In this document: positions 35,487 through 44,750 of the stretch, piece by piece
Position numbering within the stretch: the first letter of the stretch is position 1
Layout: each line of letters opens with the position of its first letter
DNA from: Bosea sp. PAMC 26642
GTDB lineage: Bacteria; Pseudomonadota; Alphaproteobacteria; Rhizobiales; Beijerinckiaceae
Reading direction: 5' to 3'
DNA length: 64,000 nucleotides
NCBI RefSeq assembly: GCF_001562255.1
Contig: NZ_CP014301.1
Coordinates: 5,439,157-5,503,156 of the forward strand
Position numbers and translations under genes: made by a program
Notes under the pieces: generated by a model
The model's database searches: none
Told to the model about the DNA's origin: nothing
The model's input: the letters and a program-made list of their open reading frames with translations, nothing else

Positions 35487-35513
35487 CCTCTGGGCTACAT
35501 TGTAGCCCAGAGG
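35487..35513 (-). promoter_or_regulatory. Palindromic operator of the toxin-antitoxin operon
   Basis: Arms CCTCTGGGCTACA and TGTAGCCCAGAGG are perfectly complementary over 13 bp with a single central base. It lies directly upstream of the antitoxin start. RelB/DinJ-type antitoxins and their toxin complexes bind such palindromes to repress their own promoter, so this role is inferred with fair confidence. Confidence 0.8.
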
Positions 35514-35563
35514 TCCGTCCCTTGTCCATGAAGCATCGGGGCGCGGCCGCCGCCGGCCTGTGA

Positions 35564-36736
35564 TCAAGCCCTCTGCGGCATCGCGATTTCGACGAGGCTC
35601 GCCCAGTAGGTCACGCCGACCGGGATGGCCTCGTCGTTGAACTCGTAGGCCGGGTGGTGGAGGCCGGCGGACTCGCCATTGCCCATGAGGATGAAAGCGC
35701 CGGGACGCTCCTCCAGCATGAAGGAGAAATCCTCCGACCCCATGGTCGGCGGCACTTCGGTGTCGATCGCCTGCTTGCCGAAGACGTTCTTGGTGACGCT
35801 TGTGATGAAATCGGTCTGGCCGGCATGGTTGACCGTCACGGGATAGCCGAGATGGTATTCGAGGTCATATTTCATTTCGAAGGCCTTCATCAGGCCGTCG
35901 GTGATCTCGGTGATGCGCTTCTGCGCCAGCGCACGCATCTCGGCGGTCAGCGTCCGGATCGAGCCCTTGATCTCGACCGTCTGCGGAATGACGTTGAACG
36001 CCTCGCCGGCGTTCAGAGCCGTGATCGATACGACGACGGAATCGAGCGGGTCGGCATTGCGCGACGACACGGTCTGCAGCGCTGTGACCAACTGGCAGGC
36101 TGCGACGATCGGATCCTTGACCTGGTGCGGGGCTGCCGCATGGCCGCCCTTGCCTTCAATCTTGATGTGGATGCGGTCGGCGGCAGCCATGATCGGCCCC
36201 TTGCGGGTGGCGAACTCGCCGATGGCCAGACCCGGCTTATTGTGCAGGCCGTAGACCTCCTGCACGCCGAAACGCGCCATCATGCCGTCCTCGATCATCG
36301 CCTTGGCGCCGGCGCCGCCTTCCTCCGCCGGCTGGAAGATCAGCACGGCCGTGCCGTCGAAATCGCGCGTCTCGGCGAGGTATTTCGCGGCGCCCAGCAG
36401 CATGGCGGTGTGCCCGTCATGGCCGCAGGCGTGCATCTTGCCCGGCACGGTCGAGCGGTGCGGCAGGTTGGTCTCCTCGTGGATCGGAAGCGCATCCATG
36501 TCGGCGCGCATCGCGATGACCTTGCCCGAGGCCTGACCCTTGCCCTTGATCACGCCGACGACGCCGGTCTGGCCGATGCCGGTCACGACCTCGTCGACGC
36601 CCCAGGCCTTGAGCTTCTCGGCGACGACGCCCGCGGTGCGGTGGACGTCGTACATCAGCTCGGGATGGCGATGGAGATCGCGGCGGATGGCGGTGATTTC
36701 CGGCGCGAGCGCGGCGATGACGTCTGATTTGGGCAT
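35564..36736 (-). CDS. M20 family amidohydrolase (hippurate hydrolase / aminoacylase-like)
   Basis: A 390-residue zinc peptidase-like amidohydrolase. IRRDLHRHPELMYDVHRTA near residue 17 and MRADMDALPIHEETNLPHRS are the opening blocks; MHACGHDGHTAMLLGAAKYLAE supplies metal ligands and FQPAEEGGAGAKAMIEDG the catalytic Glu; GKGGHAAAPHQVKDPI begins the dimerisation domain; PPTMGSEDFSFMLEERPG holds the last ligand region. It cleaves N-acyl amino acids or related amides; the substrate is unknown. The ATG at 36736 starts the family homology, and the frame further upstream is non-coding in appearance. Confidence 0.92.
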   Translation of the reverse strand: MPKSDVIAALAPEITAIRRDLHRHPELMYDVHRTAGVVAEKLKAWGVDEVVTGIGQTGVVGVIKGKGQASGKVIAMRADMDALPIHEETNLPHRSTVPGKMHACGHDGHTAMLLGAAKYLAETRDFDGTAVLIFQPAEEGGAGAKAMIEDGMMARFGVQEVYGLHNKPGLAIGEFATRKGPIMAAADRIHIKIEGKGGHAAAPHQVKDPIVAACQLVTALQTVSSRNADPLDSVVVSITALNAGEAFNVIPQTVEIKGSIRTLTAEMRALAQKRITEITDGLMKAFEMKYDLEYHLGYPVTVNHAGQTDFITSVTKNVFGKQAIDTEVPPTMGSEDFSFMLEERPGAFILMGNGESAGLHHPAYEFNDEAIPVGVTYWASLVEIAMPQRA

Positions 36737-37068
36737 CTGATCCTCGAAGGGCAGGCAAAGCAGGCCCGCAGGAAACGGGTTGCCACACCCGCAAACTAGC
36801 GCGTCAGGCCCCGCGCTGTCCAAGCCTGTTGCCGCATGAGGGGGAGGAAACGGGAGAATGCCCTTCCGCCCGGAGAAGCAGGCCCGTCGAAAAAGCCGCA
36901 CCCGATTCACCGGCGATTAACCAAGAGATGGCTCAATGGCGGGACTAAAAGAGTTTGGGCTTCCCATCACCGACGACGCTGAACGGGCGCTCCGCTTGCG
37001 GGCCGGGCGATCGCTGACGCGCGTCCGGGGCGGGGAGGAGTATCCGAGTATCCCGAGAGTTGCGTCGC
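36737..37068. other. Intergenic region between the amidohydrolase and Tlde1-domain genes
   Basis: A 332-bp gap between divergent genes. Short open frames occur on both strands but none has a family-like sequence or clear ribosome site. A GGGGAGGAG sequence near its right end could serve the next gene but lies about 30 bp from the ATG. No strong hairpin or known promoter class was recognised. Confidence 0.55.
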
Positions 37069-38121
37069 ATGAGTATCACGACCGGCCGACCACGCGGCAC
37101 CGTCTCGCATAGCCGCATTCGCAAGGGCCGCCTATTGCCCCGAGGCGCCGTTCCAGCCGTCACGCTGGTACTGGGCGTGCTGGCCGCGATCTCGCTGTGG
37201 AATGCACCGCCGGCACCCGCTCCCGTCGATAAGACGGCGCCGGTCTCCGCCCCGGTCGCCGTCGCCGCGGCGGGCCGCTACGGCCCGCTGCTCGATCCCG
37301 GCCTCGCCCTCGGTCACGTACCGCTGCCATTGGCGAAGAGCGCCCCCCTCGGCGGCGAGTTCCGGCCGGTTGCGATAGCGCTCGAGCCGCCCGTCCAGTC
37401 GGCGCAAGCTATCCCGGCTCCGCCGCCGGCCTTCCCGCTGCCGCCGATTCTGCCCCGGCTCGTCGAGGGCGCGCCGCTGCCGCTGCCGCGCCCGTCCGAC
37501 CTGCTCCCGCCGGCCGCGCCCGAGCGCCCGCGCATCGCCGCGCCGCAGGCTTCGCGACGCCTCCGGACGGCCGCTGTGCCCGTCGCGCCGGAGGACAACC
37601 GCTCCTTCTTCGAAAAGCTGTTCGGCGTACAGCGGCCTGCGGGCCAGGCGCTCGCCTATGCCGCGCCGCAGGACGACGTCGTCGATGCCGGTCGCGGCCA
37701 GAGGCTCAGCCCGGCCTCGCCGACCGCTCCCTCGCTGGCCCGTGCGACGGCCGTCTACGACATCGGCGCACGCATGGTCTACATGCCCAATGGCGATAGG
37801 CTGGAGGCGCATTCGGGCCTCGGCGACAAGATGGACGACCCGCGCTTCGCCCATGTCAGGATGCAGGGCGTCACGCCGCCTCATGTCTACGATCTGACCG
37901 AGCGCGAGGCGCTGTTCCACGGCGTCCGTGCCATCCGTCTCAACCCGGTCGGCGGCAGCGGCGCCATCCACGGCCGCGCCGGGCTCCTGGCCCATACCTA
38001 TCTCCTCGGGCCCCGGGGCGATTCCAACGGCTGCGTCTCCTTCAAGGACTATGAGAAATTCCTGCAAGCCTTTCTGAGGGGCGAGATCAAGCGCCTCGTA
38101 GTCGTCGCCAGCATGGGCTGA
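37069..38121 (+). CDS. Membrane-anchored Tlde1/DUF2778 (L,D-transpeptidase-fold) protein
   Basis: A 350-residue protein. A basic N-terminus is followed by one TM segment (AVPAVTLVLGVLAAISLW, about residues 28-45), then a long Pro/Ala-rich periplasmic linker (about 46-225). The C-terminal domain (about 235-350) matches DUF2778/Tlde1: LEAHSGLGDKMDDPRFAHVRMQGVTPPHVYDLT, FHGVRAIRLNP, GAIHGRAGLLAHTYLLGP, then SNGCVSFKDYEKFLQAF with the presumed nucleophile Cys near residue 322 and its His in the HGRAG segment. In Salmonella, Tlde1 is a type VI effector that attacks peptidoglycan stems. No T6SS genes are seen here, so a resident cell-wall role is more likely. The ATG at 37069 is preferred over an in-frame TTG at 37060. 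Confidence 0.85.
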   Translation: MSITTGRPRGTVSHSRIRKGRLLPRGAVPAVTLVLGVLAAISLWNAPPAPAPVDKTAPVSAPVAVAAAGRYGPLLDPGLALGHVPLPLAKSAPLGGEFRPVAIALEPPVQSAQAIPAPPPAFPLPPILPRLVEGAPLPLPRPSDLLPPAAPERPRIAAPQASRRLRTAAVPVAPEDNRSFFEKLFGVQRPAGQALAYAAPQDDVVDAGRGQRLSPASPTAPSLARATAVYDIGARMVYMPNGDRLEAHSGLGDKMDDPRFAHVRMQGVTPPHVYDLTEREALFHGVRAIRLNPVGGSGAIHGRAGLLAHTYLLGPRGDSNGCVSFKDYEKFLQAFLRGEIKRLVVVASMG

Positions 38122-38178
38122 CGGACATGGATTTGCCCCGCCCGGCCTGAAAAGGTGGCGCGGAGGGCACGACAGCGC

Positions 38179-38817
38179 TCAGGTCAACTCCCTCGGCCCT
38201 GCCGGCGTCTCGATCTGCGCGCGATAGCGCAATTCGGCGCCCTGCACGATCACGGGCGGACGATCGATGGTCAGTTCGCGGTAAAGGTTCGCCACGGAGA
38301 CCGGGTCGGGATGTTCGAGAACGAGGTGTCCCAGTCGTGCGCCGAGATCGGCGATCGTGGCCATCGAACGCGGCTTGCCGCGCCTGTCGATGAGGGAGGG
38401 CGCCGCGCCGCCCAGAGGCAGCGAGCCATCTTCGGGGATGGCGAAGTCGAAGGTCGGGTTGACGAACGGCAGCGCGACCTTCCGGCCGAAGAGGGAACGG
38501 CGGCCTATGAGGATCGCGTCGATGCCGTCGGTTCGCGCGACCCAGCCGCGCAGGCGCTGCCCCTTGTCCCAGGCCGTCCGGACGGATGTCCGGTCGTCCA
38601 AACCGAACCAGCGCGGGCGGGCCGGCGCATCGGCTTCGGGGTCGAGAGCGACGATTTCCAGATAGACGGCATCCCCGAGCTGAAGCAGGTGGTTGTACGT
38701 GCCCATATAGTCATGGCGCTGACCAAAGGGGACGTCGAGGTCGAGGCAGGCCCTGACATGGGCGACGCCCTCCGTCAGGTTCGGAGCGATGACGGTGATG
38801 TGGTCGAGTTGCAGCAT
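38179..38817 (-). CDS. VOC/glyoxalase-like domain protein
   Basis: A 212-residue protein opening LDHITVIAPNLTEGVAHVRACLDLDVPFGQRHDYMGTYNHLLQLGDAVYLEIVALDPEA, the larger glyoxalase-like (VOC) domain in which the early His and the late EIVA Glu are the likely metal ligands. The enzymatic function is unknown. It is 40 bp after another VOC gene on the same strand, so the two form a small unit. Confidence 0.85.
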   Translation of the reverse strand: MLQLDHITVIAPNLTEGVAHVRACLDLDVPFGQRHDYMGTYNHLLQLGDAVYLEIVALDPEADAPARPRWFGLDDRTSVRTAWDKGQRLRGWVARTDGIDAILIGRRSLFGRKVALPFVNPTFDFAIPEDGSLPLGGAAPSLIDRRGKPRSMATIADLGARLGHLVLEHPDPVSVANLYRELTIDRPPVIVQGAELRYRAQIETPAGPRELT

Positions 38818-38857
38818 GGCGAGGTGCTTCTGGTCGCGCGCCTATTGACGCAGGACG

Positions 38858-39250
38858 TCAATATTCCGCGTAGATCTCGATGATGTTGTCCTCCGGGTCG
38901 CGGAAGAACAACGTGCGGTGACGCCAGTTGGGCAGGTCTGTCGGCGGCCTCAGAAGAGGCACGCCCTTGGCGACCAGTTCGGCATGGCAGGCGTCGACGG
39001 CCGGTGGCGGCACGCGAAAGGCGAGCTGGACGGATGCAGACCCCGGCATCGACGCGCCATCGTCGCAAACGCTCCACACGCCGCGCGGGCGCAGCGACAG
39101 CAGAGCCGCGCCGACGCGAAAGCTGACCCAGTTCTCAAGGTCGGTCTCGATCGTGAACTGCATGACATCGCGATAGAACGCGCGTGTTTCCGCCATCTTG
39201 CTGCACAGGATGACGGTGTGGTCGAGATTGCTGATTCCGCCCAGATTCAC
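38858..39250 (-). CDS. VOC family protein (glyoxalase/dioxygenase superfamily)
   Basis: A 130-residue single VOC module pair: ISNLDHTVILCSKMAETRAFYRDVMQFTIETDL gives the first beta-alpha-beta unit with a metal-type His; the second unit ends RTLFFRDPEDNIIEIYAEY with the classic Glu-containing terminus. Length and pattern fit lactoylglutathione lyase-like and fosfomycin/bleomycin-resistance-like proteins. The substrate is unknown. Confidence 0.87.
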   Translation of the reverse strand: MNLGGISNLDHTVILCSKMAETRAFYRDVMQFTIETDLENWVSFRVGAALLSLRPRGVWSVCDDGASMPGSASVQLAFRVPPPAVDACHAELVAKGVPLLRPPTDLPNWRHRTLFFRDPEDNIIEIYAEY

Positions 39251-39281
39251 TGCAATATCCGATCCGCAGGTCTATGCCCCA

Positions 39282-40250
39282 CTAAACCCCGAACTCCGCG
39301 CGCCACGCCGCCAGATCCTCCAGCGCGACGTTCGAGCCGCAGAGCACCAGTCCGACCCGCTCGCCCGGCTGGAACATGTCCTTGTTCGCGATCGCCGCGG
39401 CCACCACGCAGGCCGCCGCCGGCTCCAGCAGCACGCGCCCGTTCTGCAGCACCCAGACGATCTCGCGCACGGCGTCCGCATCGGGCACCACGATGATGTC
39501 CTCGAGGAACTGCTGCGCCGCCGCCATGGTGCGCTCGGTGGCGAAGGGGGCGCCCAATGTGCGGGCGATCGAGGTCGGCCGGATCGGGACAGGCTGCCCG
39601 GCTTCGAGCGCCTGCGTCATCGTCGTGGCGCCCGCCGTCTCGACGCCGTGGATACGCACGGCCGGATCGAGGCCCTTCAGGGCGGCGCCGACACCGGCGC
39701 AGAAGCCGCCTCCGCCGATCGAAATGAAGACATGGTCGAGCCGGCCGCCGGCATCGCTGGAGAGTTCGAGGCCAAGTGTGCCGTGCCCGGCGATGATCGC
39801 CGGGTCGTCATAGGAATGGACGTTGGTCATGCCTTTGGCGGCGTAGTCCTCAGCCCTGGCGAAGGCCTCGATCGCGTCCTCGCAAAGCTCGACCTCGCCG
39901 CCGGCGCTCTTGGTCAGTTCGATATTGAACGGCGCGACGTCCTTCGGCATCAGCACCAGCGCGCGCGTGCCCATCGCCTTGGCGACGACCGAGATGGCGA
40001 TGGCATGGTTTCCGCCCGAGACCGTGACGACGCCGCGCGCCAGTTCGGCCTCGCTCATCCCCATCAGCTTGTTGAAGCAGCCGCGCACCTTGAACGAGCC
40101 GGCGAGCTGCAGCGCCTCAACCTTGACCACGGTCTCGACGCCGAGCCGCGCCGAGAGGCCGGCGCTGTGCCAGGTCGGCGTGCGCCTGACCTTGCCGGCA
40201 ATGCGCGTCGCGGCAGCCTGGATGTCTGCGAGAGTGACGTCGAATTGCAT
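39282..40250 (-). CDS. Threonine/serine dehydratase-like PLP enzyme
   Basis: A 322-residue fold-type II PLP enzyme. KVEALQLAGSFKVRGCFNKL holds the cofactor lysine, TVSGGNHAIAISVVAKAMGTRALVLMP the phosphate-contacting SGGNHA loop, ISIGGGGFCAGVGAALKG the glycine-rich PLP phosphate site, and VLCGSNVALEDLAAW the C-terminal end. There is no ACT domain, so this is a catabolic-type threonine/serine dehydratase or relative such as 3-hydroxyaspartate dehydratase. The ATG at 40250 is chosen at the start of family homology. Confidence 0.87.
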   Translation of the reverse strand: MQFDVTLADIQAAATRIAGKVRRTPTWHSAGLSARLGVETVVKVEALQLAGSFKVRGCFNKLMGMSEAELARGVVTVSGGNHAIAISVVAKAMGTRALVLMPKDVAPFNIELTKSAGGEVELCEDAIEAFARAEDYAAKGMTNVHSYDDPAIIAGHGTLGLELSSDAGGRLDHVFISIGGGGFCAGVGAALKGLDPAVRIHGVETAGATTMTQALEAGQPVPIRPTSIARTLGAPFATERTMAAAQQFLEDIIVVPDADAVREIVWVLQNGRVLLEPAAACVVAAAIANKDMFQPGERVGLVLCGSNVALEDLAAWRAEFGV

Positions 40251-40639
40251 GGCACGGGCCTCGTCTGGAAACTCTGCCCTTATAGGCATGTGGCTGCGAT
40301 AGGCGAGCGCGACCTGCGCAAGCCCGGTGAAGCGCTACCTGCGATCATGACTATGTTTTGAGCGAGACGTCGCCGATCCCCTCCCCCCGCTTGCGGTGGG
40401 GAGGGTAGGGTGGGGGCCGGACGACCGGGTTCGACATGACGGCAGTTGGCTCGCCCGGTCGTCCTGCCCCTCATCCCGGCCTTCCCCACCGCAAGCGGGG
40501 GGAAGGAGAAACAAGCGTCGCGCTCCAGCTTGCAGGCGATCGCATTGTCCCTTCGGATCGCCCGCATTGACCCCGCGCGTTATCGGCCTAGCCTGCGGCA
40601 CGAAACCTGCCTGCCCCCCGGGCTTTGGAGATCGACGAC
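40251..40639. other. Divergent intergenic region containing repeat C copy 2
   Basis: A 389-bp gap between the dehydratase and deacetylase genes. Its centre (40377-40508) is a family C repeat; the flanks show no gene or recognisable operator. A GGAG Shine-Dalgarno sequence is present 9 bases before the GTG at 40640. Confidence 0.6.
40377..40508. repeat. Palindromic repeat family C, copy 2
   Basis: CCCCCCGCTTGCGGTGGGGAGGG at the left mirrors CCTTCCCCACCGCAAGCGGGGGG at the right. Between them is a second arm pair, GGACGACCGGG and CCCGGTCGTCC. The outer arms match the copy found inside the DUF3306 gene at 60308-60438 nearly base for base. Confidence 0.88.
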
Positions 40640-41791
40640 GTGAAGCTGACGCCCAAGGAGATGCTCGCCCGACTGGTTTCGTTCAATACGGAATCGCAGC
40701 GCAGCAATCTCGACCTGATCCATTTCTGCCGCGACTACCTCGCAAGCCACGGCGTCGAGAGTACGCTGGTGCCAAGCGAGGACGGACAGAAAGCCAACCT
40801 CTTTGCGACCATCGGCCCCAAGGTCGATGGCGGCGTCGTGCTCTCGGGCCATACCGATGTGGTGCCGGTCGCGGGGCAGGACTGGACCTCGGATCCCTGG
40901 ACGCTGACCGAGCGCGACGGCAAGCTCTATGGCCGCGGCGCCTGCGACATGAAGGGCTTCGACGCGATCGCACTCGCGCTGGTGCCCGAGATGCTGGCGG
41001 CACCGCTCAAGCGCCCGGTCCATATCGCCTTGTCCTATGACGAGGAGGTCGGCTGCCTGGGCGCCCGCATCCTCGCCAAGGCGATGACGGCGGCGGGGCT
41101 GAAGCCTTCGGCCGTGATCGTCGGCGAGCCCTCGATGATGCAGGTCGTCACCGGCCACAAGGGCGGCACGCGCCTGCGCACCACCGTGCGCGGCCACGCC
41201 GTCCATTCCAGCCGCGTCGATATCGGCGTGCCGGCCGTGATGATCGCAGGGAAGCTGATCGCCTGGCACGACGAGGTGATGGCGGAGAACAAGCTCCGCA
41301 CGCAAAACGACAACCCCTTCGAGCCGCCCTACACGACCTTGCATGTCGGCGTCGTCCAGGGCGGCACGGCGGTCAACATCACCGCCGAGCACTGCATGTT
41401 CAGCCATGAGGTCCGCGTCATCCCCGGCGACCAGGACGGCGATTTCGTCGGCCGCTACAAGGCGAAGGTCGCCGAGTTGGAGGCGCAGATGAAGGCGATC
41501 GCGCCGGCATCGGGCATCGATGTCGAAATCACCTCCTTCACGCCGCCGCTGGGCCCGGAGGTCGACGGCGAGGCGGAGGCGCTGTCGCGGCGGCTGACCG
41601 GCGACAATGGCAGCCATGTCGTCGCTTATGGCACCGAGGGCGGACTCTTCCAGGGCGAAGGCTGGTCCACCGTGGTCTGCGGACCGGGCGACATCGCCCA
41701 GGCGCACCAGCCCGACGAGTTCATCACCGTGGCGCAGCTGGATGCCGGCGCGACCTTCGTGCGCGGCGTGATCGCCGAATTGTCGCGCTGA
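40640..41791 (+). CDS. argE: Acetylornithine deacetylase (ArgE family)
   Basis: A 383-residue M20 metallopeptidase-type deacylase: [53 protein letters not shown] carries the metal His and Asp ligands, [12 protein letters not shown] the catalytic Glu-Glu, [16 protein letters not shown] the dimerisation domain, and GTEGGLFQ with [16 protein letters not shown] the terminal ligand region; all are typical of ArgE. It releases ornithine from N-acetylornithine; a broader N-acyl amino acid substrate is possible given the catabolic neighbours. The start is taken as the GTG at 40640 with a GGAG site 9 bases upstream; a TTG at 40625 is the alternative. Confidence 0.88.
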   Translation: MKLTPKEMLARLVSFNTESQRSNLDLIHFCRDYLASHGVESTLVPSEDGQKANLFATIGPKVDGGVVLSGHTDVVPVAGQDWTSDPWTLTERDGKLYGRGACDMKGFDAIALALVPEMLAAPLKRPVHIALSYDEEVGCLGARILAKAMTAAGLKPSAVIVGEPSMMQVVTGHKGGTRLRTTVRGHAVHSSRVDIGVPAVMIAGKLIAWHDEVMAENKLRTQNDNPFEPPYTTLHVGVVQGGTAVNITAEHCMFSHEVRVIPGDQDGDFVGRYKAKVAELEAQMKAIAPASGIDVEITSFTPPLGPEVDGEAEALSRRLTGDNGSHVVAYGTEGGLFQGEGWSTVVCGPGDIAQAHQPDEFITVAQLDAGATFVRGVIAELSR

Positions 41792-41954
41792 GCGAAGGCG
41801 CTTCTCCTGTTAGCGTCAACTGCCGCTCCTTTGGGCATCATGCGACTTTCGTCATGCGTTTTGCGCGCATGAGACCCGTGACTCGCGCGCGCTCGTTGCC
41901 TAACATCTGCGTTTCTCGGGCCCGATCGCGGGCCGCCCTTGGAGGCATGATCTC

Positions 41955-43556
41955 ATGAAACCGCGTTTAATCGCTCTGGCGGCCGCTCTGATCGGCGCCT
42001 CCGTTGTCGCAATCGCCGCAGCCGAGGCGCGCCCGCTGAAATGGGCCGCCGCGGGCGACGCCCTGACGATCGATCCCCACAGCCAGAACGAAGGGCCGAC
42101 GACCTCGCTCAACCAGCAGATGTACGAAAGCCTGACCGAGCGCGACCATACCGGCAAGCTGGAGCCGCTGCTCGCCACCTCCTGGCGCGTCCTGCCCGAC
42201 GATCCGACGACCTGGGAATTCAAGCTGCAGCCCGGCATCAAGTTCCATGACGGTTCGCCATTCACGGCTGAAGACGTGGTGTTCTCCTATGAGCGCGCCA
42301 TGCAGCCGACCTCGGACTTCAAGGGCTACCTGACCTCGGTCGAGAAGGTCTCCAAGACCGACGACATGACCGTGCTGATCAAGACCAAGGGCCCCAACCC
42401 GCTGCTGGTCAACAACACCTCCTCGATCCGGATCATGAGCAAGGCCTGGGCGGAGAAGAACAACGCCACCAAGGCCCAGGACTTCAAGAACAAGGAAGAG
42501 AATTTCGCCGTCCGCAACGCCAACGGCACCGGCCCCTTCATACTGGTCTCGCGCGAGGCCGACGTGAAGACGGTGATGAAGCGCAATGATGGCTACTGGA
42601 ACAAGGCCAAGGTGCCGCTCGAGATCACCGAGCTGACGCTCGTGCCGATCAAGCAGGACGCCACCCGCGTCGCGGCGCTGCTCTCGGGCGAGGTCGATTT
42701 CGTCCAGGACGTGCCGGTGCAGGACATCGCAAGGCTCAAGAGCCAGCCCAAGATCCGCGTCACCTCCGGCGCCGAGAACCGCACCATCTTCTTCGGCATG
42801 GATGTGGCGTCCGCCGACCTCAAGGGCGACGACGTCCAGGGCAAGAACCCCTTCGCCGACAAGAAGGTGCGCCAGGCGCTCAACATGGCGATCAACCGCC
42901 CGGCGATCCAGCGCGTCGTGATGCGCGGCGAGTCGGTGCCGACCGGCATCATCATGCCGCCCTTCGTCAACGGCTGGACCAAGGAACTCGATGCGGCACC
43001 CCCGACCGACGTCGCCAAGGCCAAGGCGCTGCTGGCTGAAGCGGGCTACCCGAACGGCTTCTCGACCACCCTGCACTGCCCCAACGACCGCTATGTCAAT
43101 GACGAGGGCATCTGCCAGGCGGCGGTCGGCATGTTCGGCCAGATCGGCGTCAAGGTGAACCTGGTCTCGCAGTCGAAGTCGATCCACTTCAACCTGATCC
43201 AGAAGAACCCGCCGGAGACCGAGTTCTACCTCGTCGGCTGGGGCGTGCCGACCTATGACAGCGACTACATCTTCTCGTACATGTACCACAGCCGCACCGG
43301 TTCGCAGGGCTCGTGGAACGCGACCGGCTTCAAGGACGCCGAGGTCGATACCCAGATCGAGTCGCTCTCGAAGGAGGTCGATATCCCCAGGCGCAACGCG
43401 ACCATCACCAAGCTCTGGGCCAAGCTGAAGGACGAGACGATCTACCTGCCGATCCACCACCAGTCGCTCAGCTACGGGATGAATGCGACGCTCGACATCC
43501 CGGTCGACGTCGCTAACAACCCGAAGCTGAAGATGGTGAGCTTCAAGGGCTCGTAG
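41955..43556 (+). CDS. Oligopeptide/dipeptide ABC transporter, periplasmic substrate-binding protein (second system)
   Basis: A 533-residue family-5 solute-binding protein. The Sec signal peptide is about residues 1-25 (MKPRLIALAAALIGASVVAIAAAEA). Mature landmarks are GDALTIDPHSQNEGPTTSLNQQMYESL, TTWEFKLQPGIKFHDGSPFTAEDVVFSYERA and AKAKALLAEAGYPNGFSTTLHC. A GGAGG site precedes the ATG. First gene of the transporter running to 47847. It differs clearly from the binding protein at 24659, so the two systems are not recent duplicates; the substrate is unknown. Confidence 0.92.
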   Translation: MKPRLIALAAALIGASVVAIAAAEARPLKWAAAGDALTIDPHSQNEGPTTSLNQQMYESLTERDHTGKLEPLLATSWRVLPDDPTTWEFKLQPGIKFHDGSPFTAEDVVFSYERAMQPTSDFKGYLTSVEKVSKTDDMTVLIKTKGPNPLLVNNTSSIRIMSKAWAEKNNATKAQDFKNKEENFAVRNANGTGPFILVSREADVKTVMKRNDGYWNKAKVPLEITELTLVPIKQDATRVAALLSGEVDFVQDVPVQDIARLKSQPKIRVTSGAENRTIFFGMDVASADLKGDDVQGKNPFADKKVRQALNMAINRPAIQRVVMRGESVPTGIIMPPFVNGWTKELDAAPPTDVAKAKALLAEAGYPNGFSTTLHCPNDRYVNDEGICQAAVGMFGQIGVKVNLVSQSKSIHFNLIQKNPPETEFYLVGWGVPTYDSDYIFSYMYHSRTGSQGSWNATGFKDAEVDTQIESLSKEVDIPRRNATITKLWAKLKDETIYLPIHHQSLSYGMNATLDIPVDVANNPKLKMVSFKGS

Positions 43557-43584
43557 TCCCCTTGTCGTCCAGACGCGTGAACCA

Positions 43585-43695
43585 CCGCCGTCATCCCGGA
43601 CAAGCCGCGAAAGCGGCGCTGATCCGGGTTTCATGCCTGAACCGTTCCGGCATGGATCCCGGATCTCCGCTTCGCTGCGTCCGGGATGATGGCGG
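43585..43695. repeat. Palindromic repeat family D, copy 1
   Basis: CCGCCGTCATCCCGGAC at the left end pairs with GTCCGGGATGATGGCGG at the right. Interior pairs include GATCCGGG/CCCGGATC-like arms and a CATGCC/GGCATG stem. It separates the binding-protein and permease genes. The outer termini resemble family A. Confidence 0.85.
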
Positions 43696-43739
43696 AGGGT
43701 GTGACTGGGGCAACATGGTCCTCGGAGAGTAACCCCGCG

Positions 43740-44723
43740 ATGCTCGCCTATATCCTGCGCTCGCTGATGCAGGGGCTGGTGGTGATGCTCGCCGTCGCCT
43801 TCATCGCCTTCTCGATGTTCCGCTTCGTCGGCGACCCTGTCGTCAACATGATGGGGCAGGAGGCGACCTTGCAGGATCGCGCGGAATTGACGGAGCGGCT
43901 CGGCCTCAACGACCCCGTGCCGCTGCAGTTCGCCCGCTTCGTCTGGGATGCGGCGCGCGGCGATTTCGGCATCTCCTACCGCCAGGGCCGAAAAGTCTCC
44001 TCGCTGATCCTCGAGCGCCTGCCCGCCACTGTCGAGCTCGCCGTGCTCTCGGCCATCTTCGCCTTCGTCGCCGGCATCGCGCTCGGCGTCTATGCCGCGA
44101 TCAGGCGCGACGGCTGGATCGCCAACCTTGTGATGTCGCTCTCGCTGATCGGCGTCAGCCTGCCGACCTTCCTGATCGGCATCGGCCTGATCTACATCTT
44201 CGCCGTCGAACTGCGCTGGCTCCCTTCCTTCGGGCGCGGCGACACCGTCAAGATCGGCTGGTGGACCACGGGGCTGCTCACCATCAGCGGCCTGAAATCG
44301 CTGGTCATGCCGGTGCTGACCCTCGGCTTCCTCCAGCTCACTTTGATCATGCGCCTCGTCCGCTCCGAGATGCTGGAGGTCATGCGGGCCGACTTCATCC
44401 GCTTCGCAAGGGCGCGCGGGATTCCCGAGCGCCGCATCGAATTCCGCCATGCGCTGCGTAACACCATGATCCCGGTCATCACCATCGCCGGCCTGCAGCT
44501 CGGCGGCGTCATCGCCTTCGCCATCGTCACCGAGACGGTGTTTCAGTGGCCGGGGCTGGGCGCGCTCTTCGTCACCGCCGTGCAGTTCGTCGATGTGCCG
44601 GTGATGTCGGCCTATCTGCTTTTCGTCGCCTTCGTCTTCGTGCTGACCTCGCTGATCGTCGACCTCGTCTATGTCGCGCTCGATCCGCGCCTGCGCACCG
44701 GCAATCCGGCCATGGCGAAGTGA
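43740..44723 (+). CDS. Oligopeptide ABC transporter, permease (DppB type, second system)
   Basis: A 327-residue inner-membrane permease with about six TM segments. It begins MLAYILRSLMQGLVVMLAVAFIAFSMFRFVGDP; ERLGLNDPVPLQFARFVWDAARGDFGISYRQG is the DppB-type periplasmic block, RFARARGIPERRIEFRHALRNTMIPVI the coupling loop, and ETVFQWPGLGALFVTAVQF the C-terminal motif. The ATG at 43740 has a GGAGAG site upstream; the in-frame extension upstream lies in repeat D. Confidence 0.93.
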   Translation: MLAYILRSLMQGLVVMLAVAFIAFSMFRFVGDPVVNMMGQEATLQDRAELTERLGLNDPVPLQFARFVWDAARGDFGISYRQGRKVSSLILERLPATVELAVLSAIFAFVAGIALGVYAAIRRDGWIANLVMSLSLIGVSLPTFLIGIGLIYIFAVELRWLPSFGRGDTVKIGWWTTGLLTISGLKSLVMPVLTLGFLQLTLIMRLVRSEMLEVMRADFIRFARARGIPERRIEFRHALRNTMIPVITIAGLQLGGVIAFAIVTETVFQWPGLGALFVTAVQFVDVPVMSAYLLFVAFVFVLTSLIVDLVYVALDPRLRTGNPAMAK

Positions 44724-44750
44724 GGTCGAGATGAGCAGAACCACCCCCCT

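Noticed and set aside
36945..37163. A 72-codon minus-strand frame before the Tlde1-domain gene
   Set aside because: No ribosome site, no family pattern, and it overlaps the Tlde1 gene start.
37069..38121. Type VI secretion effector
   Set aside because: The gene has its own TM anchor and no T6SS, immunity or adaptor genes nearby, so an exported effector role is not supported.
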